Notes under the pieces: model-generated | What the model saw: only the letters and a program-made list of their open reading frames with translations | What the model was told of the DNA's origin: nothing | Database searches by the model: none | In this document: piece by piece, positions 7,617-13,828 of the stretch | How the letters are laid out: each line of letters opens with the position of its first letter | Numbering within the stretch: the stretch's first letter is position 1 | Translations under genes and position numbers: made by a program | Origin: an uncultured Clostridium sp. | GTDB taxonomy: Bacteria; Bacillota; Clostridia; Clostridiales; Clostridiaceae | Assembly: GCA_934777095.1 (NCBI GenBank) | Contig: CAKVNP010000015.1 | Location: 1-13,828 of the forward strand | DNA: 13,828 bases | Direction: 5' to 3'

Positions 7617-9935
7617 TTATAATAATATTGTCGCTTCTGCAGCTCCATTTTCAAACACTAATGTAATGCCATCTTCGTTACTGATAGTTTTAGCTCCTGT
7701 TATTTCTTTAGCTTCAGTTATTCCGTGAAGCTTTAAGCTCCAAGCCCCTTCAGTTCCTGATGATTTAACAGTAACTTTTCCACTTTCCTTAAGAGTCTTT
7801 ACTGAAAGTCCAATTTCCCCTTTCATAGTAAGTACCTCAACTTTAGCTTCTTTACCTTCAACAAGTTCAAAAGCAGTAAGCTTTACATCTTTTCGATAAT
7901 CATAATCTGGTTTATTATCTATTGAGCCTGTTGCTATAATACTATTTTCCTTGACCATCATTGGAATGCTTAAATAATCATGCTTTTCAGAAATCCATCT
8001 ACCACCTTCATATTTCTTTCCACTTAAGAAGTTTGTCCATATTCCTTGTGGCAAGTAGTATTCTCCAATTCCTTCATCATTAAAGATTGGAGCAACTAAA
8101 ATTGAATCTCCTAACATATATTGCTTATCTAAGAATCTACAAGTAGGATCATCCTGGAACTCTAACACCATTGCTCTCATAGTTGGAATACCTGATTTAG
8201 CTGTATCTACCGCAGTCTTATATAAATAAGGCATTATGCTACATTTTAATTTACTAAATCTTCTAACGACATCACATGATTCCTCATCATAAGCCCATGG
8301 CACTCTATAAGATGTACTTCCATGAAGTCTGCTGTGGGAAGATAATAGTCCAAAGGCAGCCCATCTCTTGTATACATCTGGTGTAGATGTTGATTCAAAT
8401 CCCCCAATATCATGGCTCCAGAATCCAAAGCCTGACATACAAAGAGATAATCCTCCTCTTAAGCTTTCTGCCATGGATTCATAATTTGAAGAACAGTCGC
8501 CACCCCAGTGTACAGGGAATTTTTGTCCGCCAACAGTAGCTGATCTAGCAAATAAGGCTGCTTCTCCTTCACCTTTAACTTCCTTAATTACCTCAAATAC
8601 TGCTTTGTTATATAAATAAGTATAATAGTTATGCATTTTTATTGGATCTGCTCCATTAAAATATTGAGCCTCTACAGGAATTCTTTCACCAAAATCTGTC
8701 TTAAAGCAGTCTACCCCCATATCCATTAAATGTTTTAATTTGTCTTGATACCATTCGCATGCCTCTGGATTTGTAAAATCTACTATTGCCATAGCAGGCT
8801 GCCACATATCCCATTGCCATACATCTCCATTTGGTCTCTTAATAAAATAGCCATGCTCTTTTCCTTCTTCAAATAATGAGGATTCTTGTGAAATATATGG
8901 ATTAATCCATACGCAGATCTTTAATCCTTTATCCTTTAATCTCTTTAACATTCCTTCTGGATCAGGGAACACTCTCTTATCCCATTCAAAATTACACCAG
9001 TTATAATCCTTCATCCAGAAACAGTCAAAATGGAATACATGCAGTGGAATATCTCTTTCTGACATTCCATCAACAAAGCTTGTTACTGTTTCTTCATCGT
9101 AATTAGTAGTAAAAGAAGTAGTCAGCCATAAACCAAATGACCAAGCTGGTGGAAGTGCTGGCTTTCCAGTAAGAGTAGTATAATTTTCTAGTACTTCCTT
9201 CATTCCATCACCAGTAATTATAAAGTAATCTAAACATTCTCCAGGTACACTGAATTGAACTTTAGTAACTAATTCAGACCCAACTTCAAAAGATACTTTT
9301 TCAGGATGATTAACAAATACGCCATATCCCTTATTTGTTAAATAAAAAGGAATATTTTTATAGCTTTGCTCAGTGCTTGTCCCACCATCCTCATTCCAGA
9401 TATCCACAGTCTGCCCATTCTTTATAAAAGGAGTAAACCTTTCTCCTAAACCATAAACAGCTTCTCCAACAGAAAGACTTAGCTGTTCTCTCATAAATGA
9501 ACCTACATTTTGTTCTTTTAAGTAAGCAGTTCCCCTATTTTCACTTTTAGTTAAATATTTATCTCCATTGAAAAATTCCATTTTAAAATTCTTTTTATCA
9601 ATATTAACTTTTAAGTTACCAGCCGTAAAGGTAACTATATCTTCATTTTCAAATATTTCTGGTCTAAACTTATCATCTTCATATATCTCAAATTTTGTGT
9701 TACTATCTTGAACACCCATATAGTGATATTCCCTGATTCTAATAACATTTTTAAAAGGTGATGATATCTTGTAAGTAATAACTGGACCTCCAAGAGTATC
9801 CCCCCTATGATTTACCCTATTACACGGAGCATATAAAGTTAATAATTTTTCTTCCACTTTAGCACTATATACTTCTTGTGGACTAAATCTTTCAACTCCT
9901 TCTCTCATTAACCAACATCCATTGCTAAATTTCAT
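7617..9935 (-). CDS. yicI: GH31 alpha-xylosidase, YicI type
   Basis: A retaining exo-enzyme that removes alpha-1,6-linked xylose from the non-reducing end of xyloglucan oligosaccharides (isoprimeverose unit). From the ATG at 9935 it has 772 residues, the same length as Escherichia coli YicI, and its key residues are offset by only two. They are the nucleophile D414 in KTDFGE and acid/base D480 in WGGDCSSN, equivalent to D416 and D482. The xylose-selecting residues of YicI (F277, C307, F308, W345, K414) are all kept as F275, C305, F306, W343 and K412. The motif HVFHFDCFW separates it from alpha-glucosidases of the same family. The N-terminal domain opens KFSNGCWLM, as in YicI. It lacks a signal peptide and is cytoplasmic. 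An in-frame GTG at 9944 overlaps the Shine-Dalgarno, so the ATG is preferred. It is the first gene of the GH31-GH3-GH95 group, with its own probable promoter. Confidence 0.95.
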   Translation of the reverse strand: MKFSNGCWLMREGVERFSPQEVYSAKVEEKLLTLYAPCNRVNHRGDTLGGPVITYKISSPFKNVIRIREYHYMGVQDSNTKFEIYEDDKFRPEIFENEDIVTFTAGNLKVNIDKKNFKMEFFNGDKYLTKSENRGTAYLKEQNVGSFMREQLSLSVGEAVYGLGERFTPFIKNGQTVDIWNEDGGTSTEQSYKNIPFYLTNKGYGVFVNHPEKVSFEVGSELVTKVQFSVPGECLDYFIITGDGMKEVLENYTTLTGKPALPPAWSFGLWLTTSFTTNYDEETVTSFVDGMSERDIPLHVFHFDCFWMKDYNWCNFEWDKRVFPDPEGMLKRLKDKGLKICVWINPYISQESSLFEEGKEHGYFIKRPNGDVWQWDMWQPAMAIVDFTNPEACEWYQDKLKHLMDMGVDCFKTDFGERIPVEAQYFNGADPIKMHNYYTYLYNKAVFEVIKEVKGEGEAALFARSATVGGQKFPVHWGGDCSSNYESMAESLRGGLSLCMSGFGFWSHDIGGFESTSTPDVYKRWAAFGLLSSHSRLHGSTSYRVPWAYDEESCDVVRRFSKLKCSIMPYLYKTAVDTAKSGIPTMRAMVLEFQDDPTCRFLDKQYMLGDSILVAPIFNDEGIGEYYLPQGIWTNFLSGKKYEGGRWISEKHDYLSIPMMVKENSIIATGSIDNKPDYDYRKDVKLTAFELVEGKEAKVEVLTMKGEIGLSVKTLKESGKVTVKSSGTEGAWSLKLHGITEAKEITGAKTISNEDGITLVFENGAAEATILL

Positions 9936-9943
9936 CTTACCCA

Positions 9944-9949
9944 CTCCTC
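9944..9949 (-). promoter_or_regulatory. Ribosome binding site that fixes the GH31 start at 9935
   Basis: On the minus strand GAGGAG lies 8 bases before the ATG at 9935 but runs directly into the in-frame GTG at 9944. Spacing and the match to the YicI N-terminus favour the ATG. Confidence 0.7.
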
Positions 9950-9970
9950 ATAAATTCTTAATATAATTAA

Positions 9971-9999
9971 ATTATAATGTTACTTCTTGTAATCGTATA
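9971..9999 (-). promoter_or_regulatory. Probable promoter of the GH31-GH3-GH95 group
   Basis: A perfect TATAAT (9976-9971, minus strand) stands 36 bases before the GH31 ATG. At 17-base spacing the -35 position holds TATACG, a poor match. A consensus -10 with a weak -35 is the usual look of an activator-dependent promoter, and an inverted repeat sits just upstream. It follows the terminator of the binding-protein gene, which supports a separate transcription unit. Confidence 0.5.
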
Positions 10000-10001
10000 C
10001 C
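9988..10001. promoter_or_regulatory. Candidate CcpA catabolite-repression site (cre)
   Basis: TGTAATCGTATACC matches the consensus TGWAANCGNTNWCA at 12 of 14 positions by eye, with the central CG and the TGTAA half intact. It overlaps the -35 region of the GH31 promoter, so bound CcpA would block transcription in the presence of preferred sugars. The identification is by consensus only. Confidence 0.42.
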
Positions 10002-10027
10002 ATAAAAATTTCATATTATTTATGGTA
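9998..10027. promoter_or_regulatory. 9-bp inverted repeat upstream of the GH31 promoter, possible regulator site
   Basis: TACCATAAA (9998-10006) and TTTATGGTA (10019-10027) are exact reverse complements with a 12-base spacer. They lie roughly 34 to 63 bases upstream of the predicted transcription start, where an activator would bind. The left arm overlaps the cre candidate. The regulator is unknown. Confidence 0.42.
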
Positions 10028-10048
10028 CTTTTTAGAGAACTAAAAATA

Positions 10049-10075
10049 AAAAGCAAGGCAATCTACCTTGCTTTT
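10049..10075 (-). terminator. Rho-independent terminator after the solute-binding protein gene
   Basis: AAAAGCAAGG (10049-10058) pairs perfectly with CCTTGCTTTT (10066-10075) around a seven-base loop. On the minus strand the stem begins 7 bases after the TAG stop of the binding-protein gene and is followed by TTTTTATTTTTAG. It should end most transcripts of the importer operon before GH31. Confidence 0.88.
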
Positions 10076-10082
10076 ATTTGAA

Positions 10083-11759
10083 CTATTTAGTTCCCCATAA
10101 TTCCATTTTTTCTTGTACTAATTTAGTAATTCCTGCATTTAAATCTTCTATTCCAATACTATCTAAATAGTTTTGAATATCTTGCCAAGCAGCATCAAAG
10201 TCATCAGGAGATCCTAAGATAGCTTGTGTAATTTTTTCTTGGCAGTAGTCATCAGCTTTTTGTTGAATAACTTGTAAGTCTGATGGAATACTATATCCCC
10301 AAACTTGTCCGTGATTAGAAATACCTAATTCTTCAGCTGCTGGGAACATATCACACCATGAATTATAACCGTAAGCTGCTAAAGTTTCTTTTTTAGCTGA
10401 GTTATAGTTTGCAACATAGCTTTCAATTGAATTTGTTGTGTACGTATTACCTGTAGAATCTACAGCGCCATCTCCCCTTTGTGGGAATGGATATACATAT
10501 TTACCAACACCACTCTTTTTACTATAGTCAGGATCCGTATTTTTCTGTTCTTGAACTTCTGGTAATACTTCTCTCTTTCCGTCTTCATTTACAGTATAAT
10601 GTTCACCTTCAATACCCCAATTTAATAATACTTGTGCTTCGTCAGATGCTAACCAGTCTAAGAATTCAAAAGCCCTGTCTGGATCTTTGCAAGATGAAGA
10701 TATTGCAACACCCCAGCCGCCTGTAAATCCATAATCTTTTAAACTTTGATCAACTGCACCATCTATACTCATAACAGATAAAGGTGCATAAGTATCTTCT
10801 TCTTTTCCTTCAGATACTAAAGTTGTTTCACATTGACTATAGTCCCATGAAGCATCAGATAATCCAATTACTCTACCTGATGAAATTTTAGCTTTATAAG
10901 CATCTTCTTTTTGAGTAAATGATTCTGGATCTAAAAGCCCAATATCATTCATATGGCAAAGCCATTTAAAATAAACTGCTAATTTATCATTAGTAAATTT
11001 ATATTCAGCTTCTCCTGTTTCATCATTAACAGTATATTGTCCATCATCAGGGTATCCTGCAGTAGTAGCTCCTTTATTACCACAAGTAATTAACCATCTC
11101 CAGTCACTAGCCATTAATGAAAGACCAATTGTTGCTTCTCCACTTTCTGTAGTTGTATGTGCTTCCATATAAGCTTTTACTGCATCTTCATATTGTTGTA
11201 AAGTATGGATTTCAGGATATCCTAATTCCTTTAATACTTTATTTTGAATTTGTAAATTTCCATCCGGATTATATACTACATTTCTTACTCCATAAGTACC
11301 TACAGTGTAAATAGATGGGTCATCAGCACTACATTTTAATCTATTTATTTGATCTCCATATAAAGCTTTTAAATTATCCCCACTTTCATCTATATAATCA
11401 TCCAACTTAAGGATTGCTCCTGCATCGATTAATTTTTGAGTATCACCTTTAGCATAAATTAAGTCTGGGTATTCACCACTAGCTATCATTAGAGGAATAG
11501 CTTGTTCATCTCCTCCAACTGGATGTTCAATTTTTAATGTTACGCCTGTTAATTCAGTAATCTTCTTAGCTATATCATCTGTGAATTCAATATCTTCTGT
11601 AGCATCAACAGTATATAATGTTAAAGTTATTGGTTCTTTATCCCCTGAGTCAGCACTTCCTGTATTTTTTTTCTCATCTGCGCTACTTCCACACCCAACG
11701 AAAGCACCTGTTACTAAAGTTAATGCCATAACCATTGATAATAATTTACGTCTTTTCAT
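10083..11759 (-). CDS. Lipoprotein solute-binding protein of a carbohydrate ABC importer (YtcQ/LipO-like)
   Basis: It captures a sugar, probably an oligosaccharide, outside the membrane and delivers it to the two permeases encoded just upstream. A basic start (MKRRK), a hydrophobic stretch (residues 6-22) and the lipobox FVGC make C23 the lipidated first residue of the mature protein. A Ser/Asp/Lys-rich linker (24-42) follows. GEYPDL (95-100) and the region GGWGVAISSSCKDPDRAFEF (347-366) are typical of the large binding proteins paired with LplB/LplC permeases. The 558-residue length fits this group, which is larger than maltose-binding proteins. The start is backed by a G-rich Shine-Dalgarno (11765-11773). 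It follows the LplC-like gene after 97 bases and is followed at once by a terminator. Aromatic residues such as W220, W222 and W305 could form the sugar platform, but the ligand cannot be read from the sequence. Confidence 0.92.
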   Translation of the reverse strand: MKRRKLLSMVMALTLVTGAFVGCGSSADEKKNTGSADSGDKEPITLTLYTVDATEDIEFTDDIAKKITELTGVTLKIEHPVGGDEQAIPLMIASGEYPDLIYAKGDTQKLIDAGAILKLDDYIDESGDNLKALYGDQINRLKCSADDPSIYTVGTYGVRNVVYNPDGNLQIQNKVLKELGYPEIHTLQQYEDAVKAYMEAHTTTESGEATIGLSLMASDWRWLITCGNKGATTAGYPDDGQYTVNDETGEAEYKFTNDKLAVYFKWLCHMNDIGLLDPESFTQKEDAYKAKISSGRVIGLSDASWDYSQCETTLVSEGKEEDTYAPLSVMSIDGAVDQSLKDYGFTGGWGVAISSSCKDPDRAFEFLDWLASDEAQVLLNWGIEGEHYTVNEDGKREVLPEVQEQKNTDPDYSKKSGVGKYVYPFPQRGDGAVDSTGNTYTTNSIESYVANYNSAKKETLAAYGYNSWCDMFPAAEELGISNHGQVWGYSIPSDLQVIQQKADDYCQEKITQAILGSPDDFDAAWQDIQNYLDSIGIEDLNAGITKLVQEKMELWGTK

Positions 11760-11829
11760 AAATTCTCCCCCTCAAAATAACTTTTATAATAATAATTCTT
11801 TTATTTATATTTGGATATTTATTAAAAAT

Positions 11830-11848
11830 TAGATAAAAAGCTTATCTA
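11830..11848 (-). other. Weak AT-rich hairpin between permease and binding-protein genes
   Basis: TAGATAA (11830-11836) and TTATCTA (11842-11848) are exact reverse complements around five bases, and on the minus strand AATTTTTAA follows. The stem is short and has one G-C pair, so termination would be weak. It could act as a 3'-end stabiliser or processing site that lets the binding-protein message accumulate more than the permease message. No convincing separate promoter was seen in the 97-base gap. Confidence 0.25.
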
Positions 11849-11856
11849 TATTTTTA

Positions 11857-12744
11857 TTAACTCTTTACAGCTCCTAAAGTCATACCACTTACAAAATACT
11901 TTTGTAAGAATGGATATACAGCTACTATAGGGATTGTAACTACCATAGTAATTGCCATTTTAATAGATTCTGGATTACTCTTAGCTGCGTTCTGCAGATT
12001 TGGATTGTGTACATCTACTGTTGTTGATGCATTTTGTAGTACCTTCATCAATTCATATTGTAATGTTGTCAAACTATCTTTGCTTCTAGCATAAAGATAA
12101 GTATCAAACCATGAATTCCATTGGCTTACTGCAATAAATAGAGATATTGTAGCAATAACAGGCATACATAATGGAAGTACTATCTTATAGAAAACTGTAA
12201 AATCATTTGCTCCATCAATTTTTGCTGATTCATAAATAGCTTCTGGTAAGCCATCCATAAAAGATCTCATTACAATAATATTAAAAGCACTTAATAATCC
12301 AGGTAAAATATAAACTGCAAATTTATTTATTAATCCTAAGTTTCTAATAACTAGATATTCAGGAATTAATCCACCACTAACATACATTGTTACAACAAAC
12401 AAGATTGTAACGAATCTATTGAATACGAAGTCCCTTCTGCTTAGTACAAAGGCTACCATTGCTGTAGAAATTACCCCTGTAGCTGTTCCTACAATAGTTC
12501 TAATAACCGAATTAACAAATCCTAAAGGAATCTTTGTACTTCCATCAAAAACGCTCTTATAGTTATTTAGAGTAAATACTCTAGGCCATATATGAATACC
12601 ACCTTTTATAGTATCTGATGCATCATTTAATGAAACAGCTAATACATTTAAGAATGGATATACTGTAATTATCATTATAAAAAGCATTACTATAAAAAGT
12701 ATTACATCAAAAGCTTCAATCTTTTTCCTTTTTTTCTTTTTCAT
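11857..12744 (-). CDS. Carbohydrate ABC transporter permease, LplC/YtcP-like
   Basis: One of the two membrane subunits of the importer. It has 295 residues with about six membrane segments (near 12-34, 74-101, 110-133, 141-162, 190-210 and 262-281). The EAA loop that docks the ATPase is seen as PEAIYESAKIDGAN (167-180) followed by KIVLPL. The YFVSGMTLGAVK end is the C-terminal signature of the LplC group, with Ser where Lys is usual. The basic start (MKKKKRKK) lies inside the cell. AGGAGG 5 bases before the ATG supports the start. It lies 38 bases after the LplB-like gene, in the same operon. It belongs to the MalG-like half of CUT1 importers. No ATPase gene is in the window; a shared MsmK-type ATPase from elsewhere would be expected. 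Confidence 0.94.
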   Translation of the reverse strand: MKKKKRKKIEAFDVILFIVMLFIMIITVYPFLNVLAVSLNDASDTIKGGIHIWPRVFTLNNYKSVFDGSTKIPLGFVNSVIRTIVGTATGVISTAMVAFVLSRRDFVFNRFVTILFVVTMYVSGGLIPEYLVIRNLGLINKFAVYILPGLLSAFNIIVMRSFMDGLPEAIYESAKIDGANDFTVFYKIVLPLCMPVIATISLFIAVSQWNSWFDTYLYARSKDSLTTLQYELMKVLQNASTTVDVHNPNLQNAAKSNPESIKMAITMVVTIPIVAVYPFLQKYFVSGMTLGAVKS

Positions 12745-12782
12745 AATATCCTCCTTACTACCTTTCCATATTAAAAGATATA

Positions 12783-13757
12783 TTAACTCATTAATCCACC
12801 TTCACCGTCGTTAAACTTTTTAGACGCGGTATTAGCTAAGAATATAAGAATAATTCCTACTACTGATTTAAAGATACCTATTGCAGTACCAAATGAATAT
12901 CTAAACATTCCAATACCATAATCAAGAGCGTATTTATCAATAACTAATGATTTACTTGCAACTATTGGATTTCCCAATAACATCTGCTTTTCAAAACCTA
13001 TATTGATTAAATTACCAATACTCATAATAAGTAGCACTAATACAGTAGACTTAATTCCTGGTAATGTTACATGAAGCATTCTCTTAAATCTTCCTGCTCC
13101 ATCAACCTTAGCTGCATTATATAATTCAGGATCTATAGAAGTCATTGCTGCTAAATAAATAATTGCATTCCAGCCTGTTTCTTTCCAAATATCTGAGCCA
13201 ACAACTATTCCCCAGAACATATTTGGTGTTGATAAGAAATTAATTGGTGTAGAAATAATATGTAAGTTCATTAGAACTTCATTTACTATTCCTGAATTAG
13301 AAAGCATACTAGTGACAATACTTGCTGCAACTACCCATGAAATAAAGTGCGGTAAATATGATACAGTCTGTGCTAACTTCTTAAATTTTACAGACCTCAA
13401 TTCATTTAAGAATAAGGCAAAACATATTGATGAGAATGTACCAAATACTAAGCCTAAAAGGCTCATTCCTAAAGTATTTTTTAATGCTTGATAAAATTGC
13501 TGTTCTTTAAATAATTCTATAAAATACTTAAATCCTACCCATGATGAACCAAACAATCCATTTTGCGGTTTATAATCCTGGAATGCTATAGCCCACCCTC
13601 CTAAAGGTAAATATTTAAAAATAATTACCCATATAACAAATGGTAATGACATAGCAATTAATACTCTTTGTTTCTTTATCTTATTCCAAGTAATTCTTTT
13701 TGTTTTTTCCTTATTTGCTGCTACAATTTTTTTATCTACTTTACCTGTAACCTGCAT
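12783..13757 (-). CDS. lplB: Carbohydrate ABC transporter permease, LplB-like
   Basis: The MalF-like membrane subunit of the importer. From the ATG at 13757 it has 324 residues and about six membrane segments, with a basic cytoplasmic start. The EAA loop is DPELYNAAKVDGAGRF (209-224) followed by HVTLPGI. The later stretches GFEKQMLLGNP (254-264) and FGTAIGIFKSVV (289-300) are hallmarks of the LplB group, whose members pair with LplC-type permeases and large lipoprotein binding proteins. It is the first gene of the importer operon inside the window; more genes could lie beyond the right edge, although the 70 bases upstream hold no open frame end that can be identified. An ATG at 13772 opens a longer frame but is itself part of the Shine-Dalgarno. 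Confidence 0.93.
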   Translation of the reverse strand: MQVTGKVDKKIVAANKEKTKRITWNKIKKQRVLIAMSLPFVIWVIIFKYLPLGGWAIAFQDYKPQNGLFGSSWVGFKYFIELFKEQQFYQALKNTLGMSLLGLVFGTFSSICFALFLNELRSVKFKKLAQTVSYLPHFISWVVAASIVTSMLSNSGIVNEVLMNLHIISTPINFLSTPNMFWGIVVGSDIWKETGWNAIIYLAAMTSIDPELYNAAKVDGAGRFKRMLHVTLPGIKSTVLVLLIMSIGNLINIGFEKQMLLGNPIVASKSLVIDKYALDYGIGMFRYSFGTAIGIFKSVVGIILIFLANTASKKFNDGEGGLMS

Positions 13758-13764
13758 TACTTTT

Positions 13765-13770
13765 ACCTCC
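13765..13770 (-). promoter_or_regulatory. Ribosome binding site that fixes the lplB-like start at 13757
   Basis: GGAGGT on the minus strand (13770-13765) stands 7 bases before the ATG at 13757. The upstream in-frame ATG at 13772 directly abuts this GGAGGT and has only AAGGA touching it on the other side, so it is unlikely to be the start. Confidence 0.72.
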
Positions 13771-13828
13771 ATTCCTTAGCTCTTTTCTATACTATTATTC
13801 TATTACCACTAAAGAATTGGCGATACCC

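Noticed and set aside
8246..8428. 60-codon minus-strand frame inside GH31
   Set aside because: It is in another frame of the GH31 gene in a conserved part and has no credible ribosome binding site.
10481..10726. Plus-strand frame of 81 codons
   Set aside because: Antisense to the solute-binding protein gene, with no start signals or recognisable domain.
11581..11832. Plus-strand frame of 83 codons over the binding-protein start and gap
   Set aside because: Mostly antisense to the signal peptide region; the hydrophobic look comes from that. No ribosome binding site.
13773..13828. Promoter for the importer operon
   Set aside because: TAGTAT and TATAGA are -10-like on the minus strand (13794-13786), but no acceptable -35 is found at 16-18 bases and the window ends. 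A GTGGTA-containing stretch resembles one half of the GH31 inverted repeat but lacks its partner and spacing.

Overview
The window is AT-rich, with clostridial codon use, strong purine-rich ribosome binding sites and short AT-rich gene gaps. This points to a low-GC Gram-positive bacterium of Clostridium type; the species cannot be named from the sequence alone. No RNA gene, CRISPR array or transposase gene was seen.

Layout from left to right: (1) the N-terminal part of a membrane sensor histidine kinase of the YesM kind, minus strand, cut by the left edge; (2) a divergent promoter region of about 217 bases; (3) a GH42 beta-galactosidase on the plus strand, ending at a strong two-way terminator; (4) a convergent minus-strand series that, read in transcription order from the right edge, is LplB-type permease, LplC/YtcP-type permease, lipoprotein solute-binding protein, terminator, GH31 alpha-xylosidase (YicI type), GH3 beta-glucosidase-like enzyme, a nested palindromic repeat, and a GH95 alpha-L-fucosidase or alpha-L-galactosidase. 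The left-edge kinase may be a second part of the same regulon.

The four glycosidases lack signal peptides and match one by one the four linkages of a fucosylated xyloglucan oligosaccharide: the terminal alpha-L-sugar (GH95), beta-galactose (GH42), alpha-xylose (GH31) and the beta-glucan backbone (GH3). With an importer for oligosaccharides and a YesM-type sensor nearby, the inference is a locus that imports whole xyloglucan oligosaccharides and takes them apart in the cytoplasm. The enzyme families are seen directly in the sequence; the common substrate is inferred. A complex xylan side chain carrying L-galactose and xylose is the main alternative, because the GH95 enzyme has threonine at a position linked with alpha-L-galactosidase activity.

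Regulation: the importer operon ends in a hairpin terminator right after the binding-protein gene. The GH31-GH3-GH95 group appears to have its own promoter, with a consensus -10, a poor -35, a 9-bp inverted repeat just upstream and a probable CcpA (cre) site. The GH42 gene has another inverted repeat that covers its Shine-Dalgarno sequence. Three genes very probably start later than their longest reading frames (at 857, 9935 and 13757).
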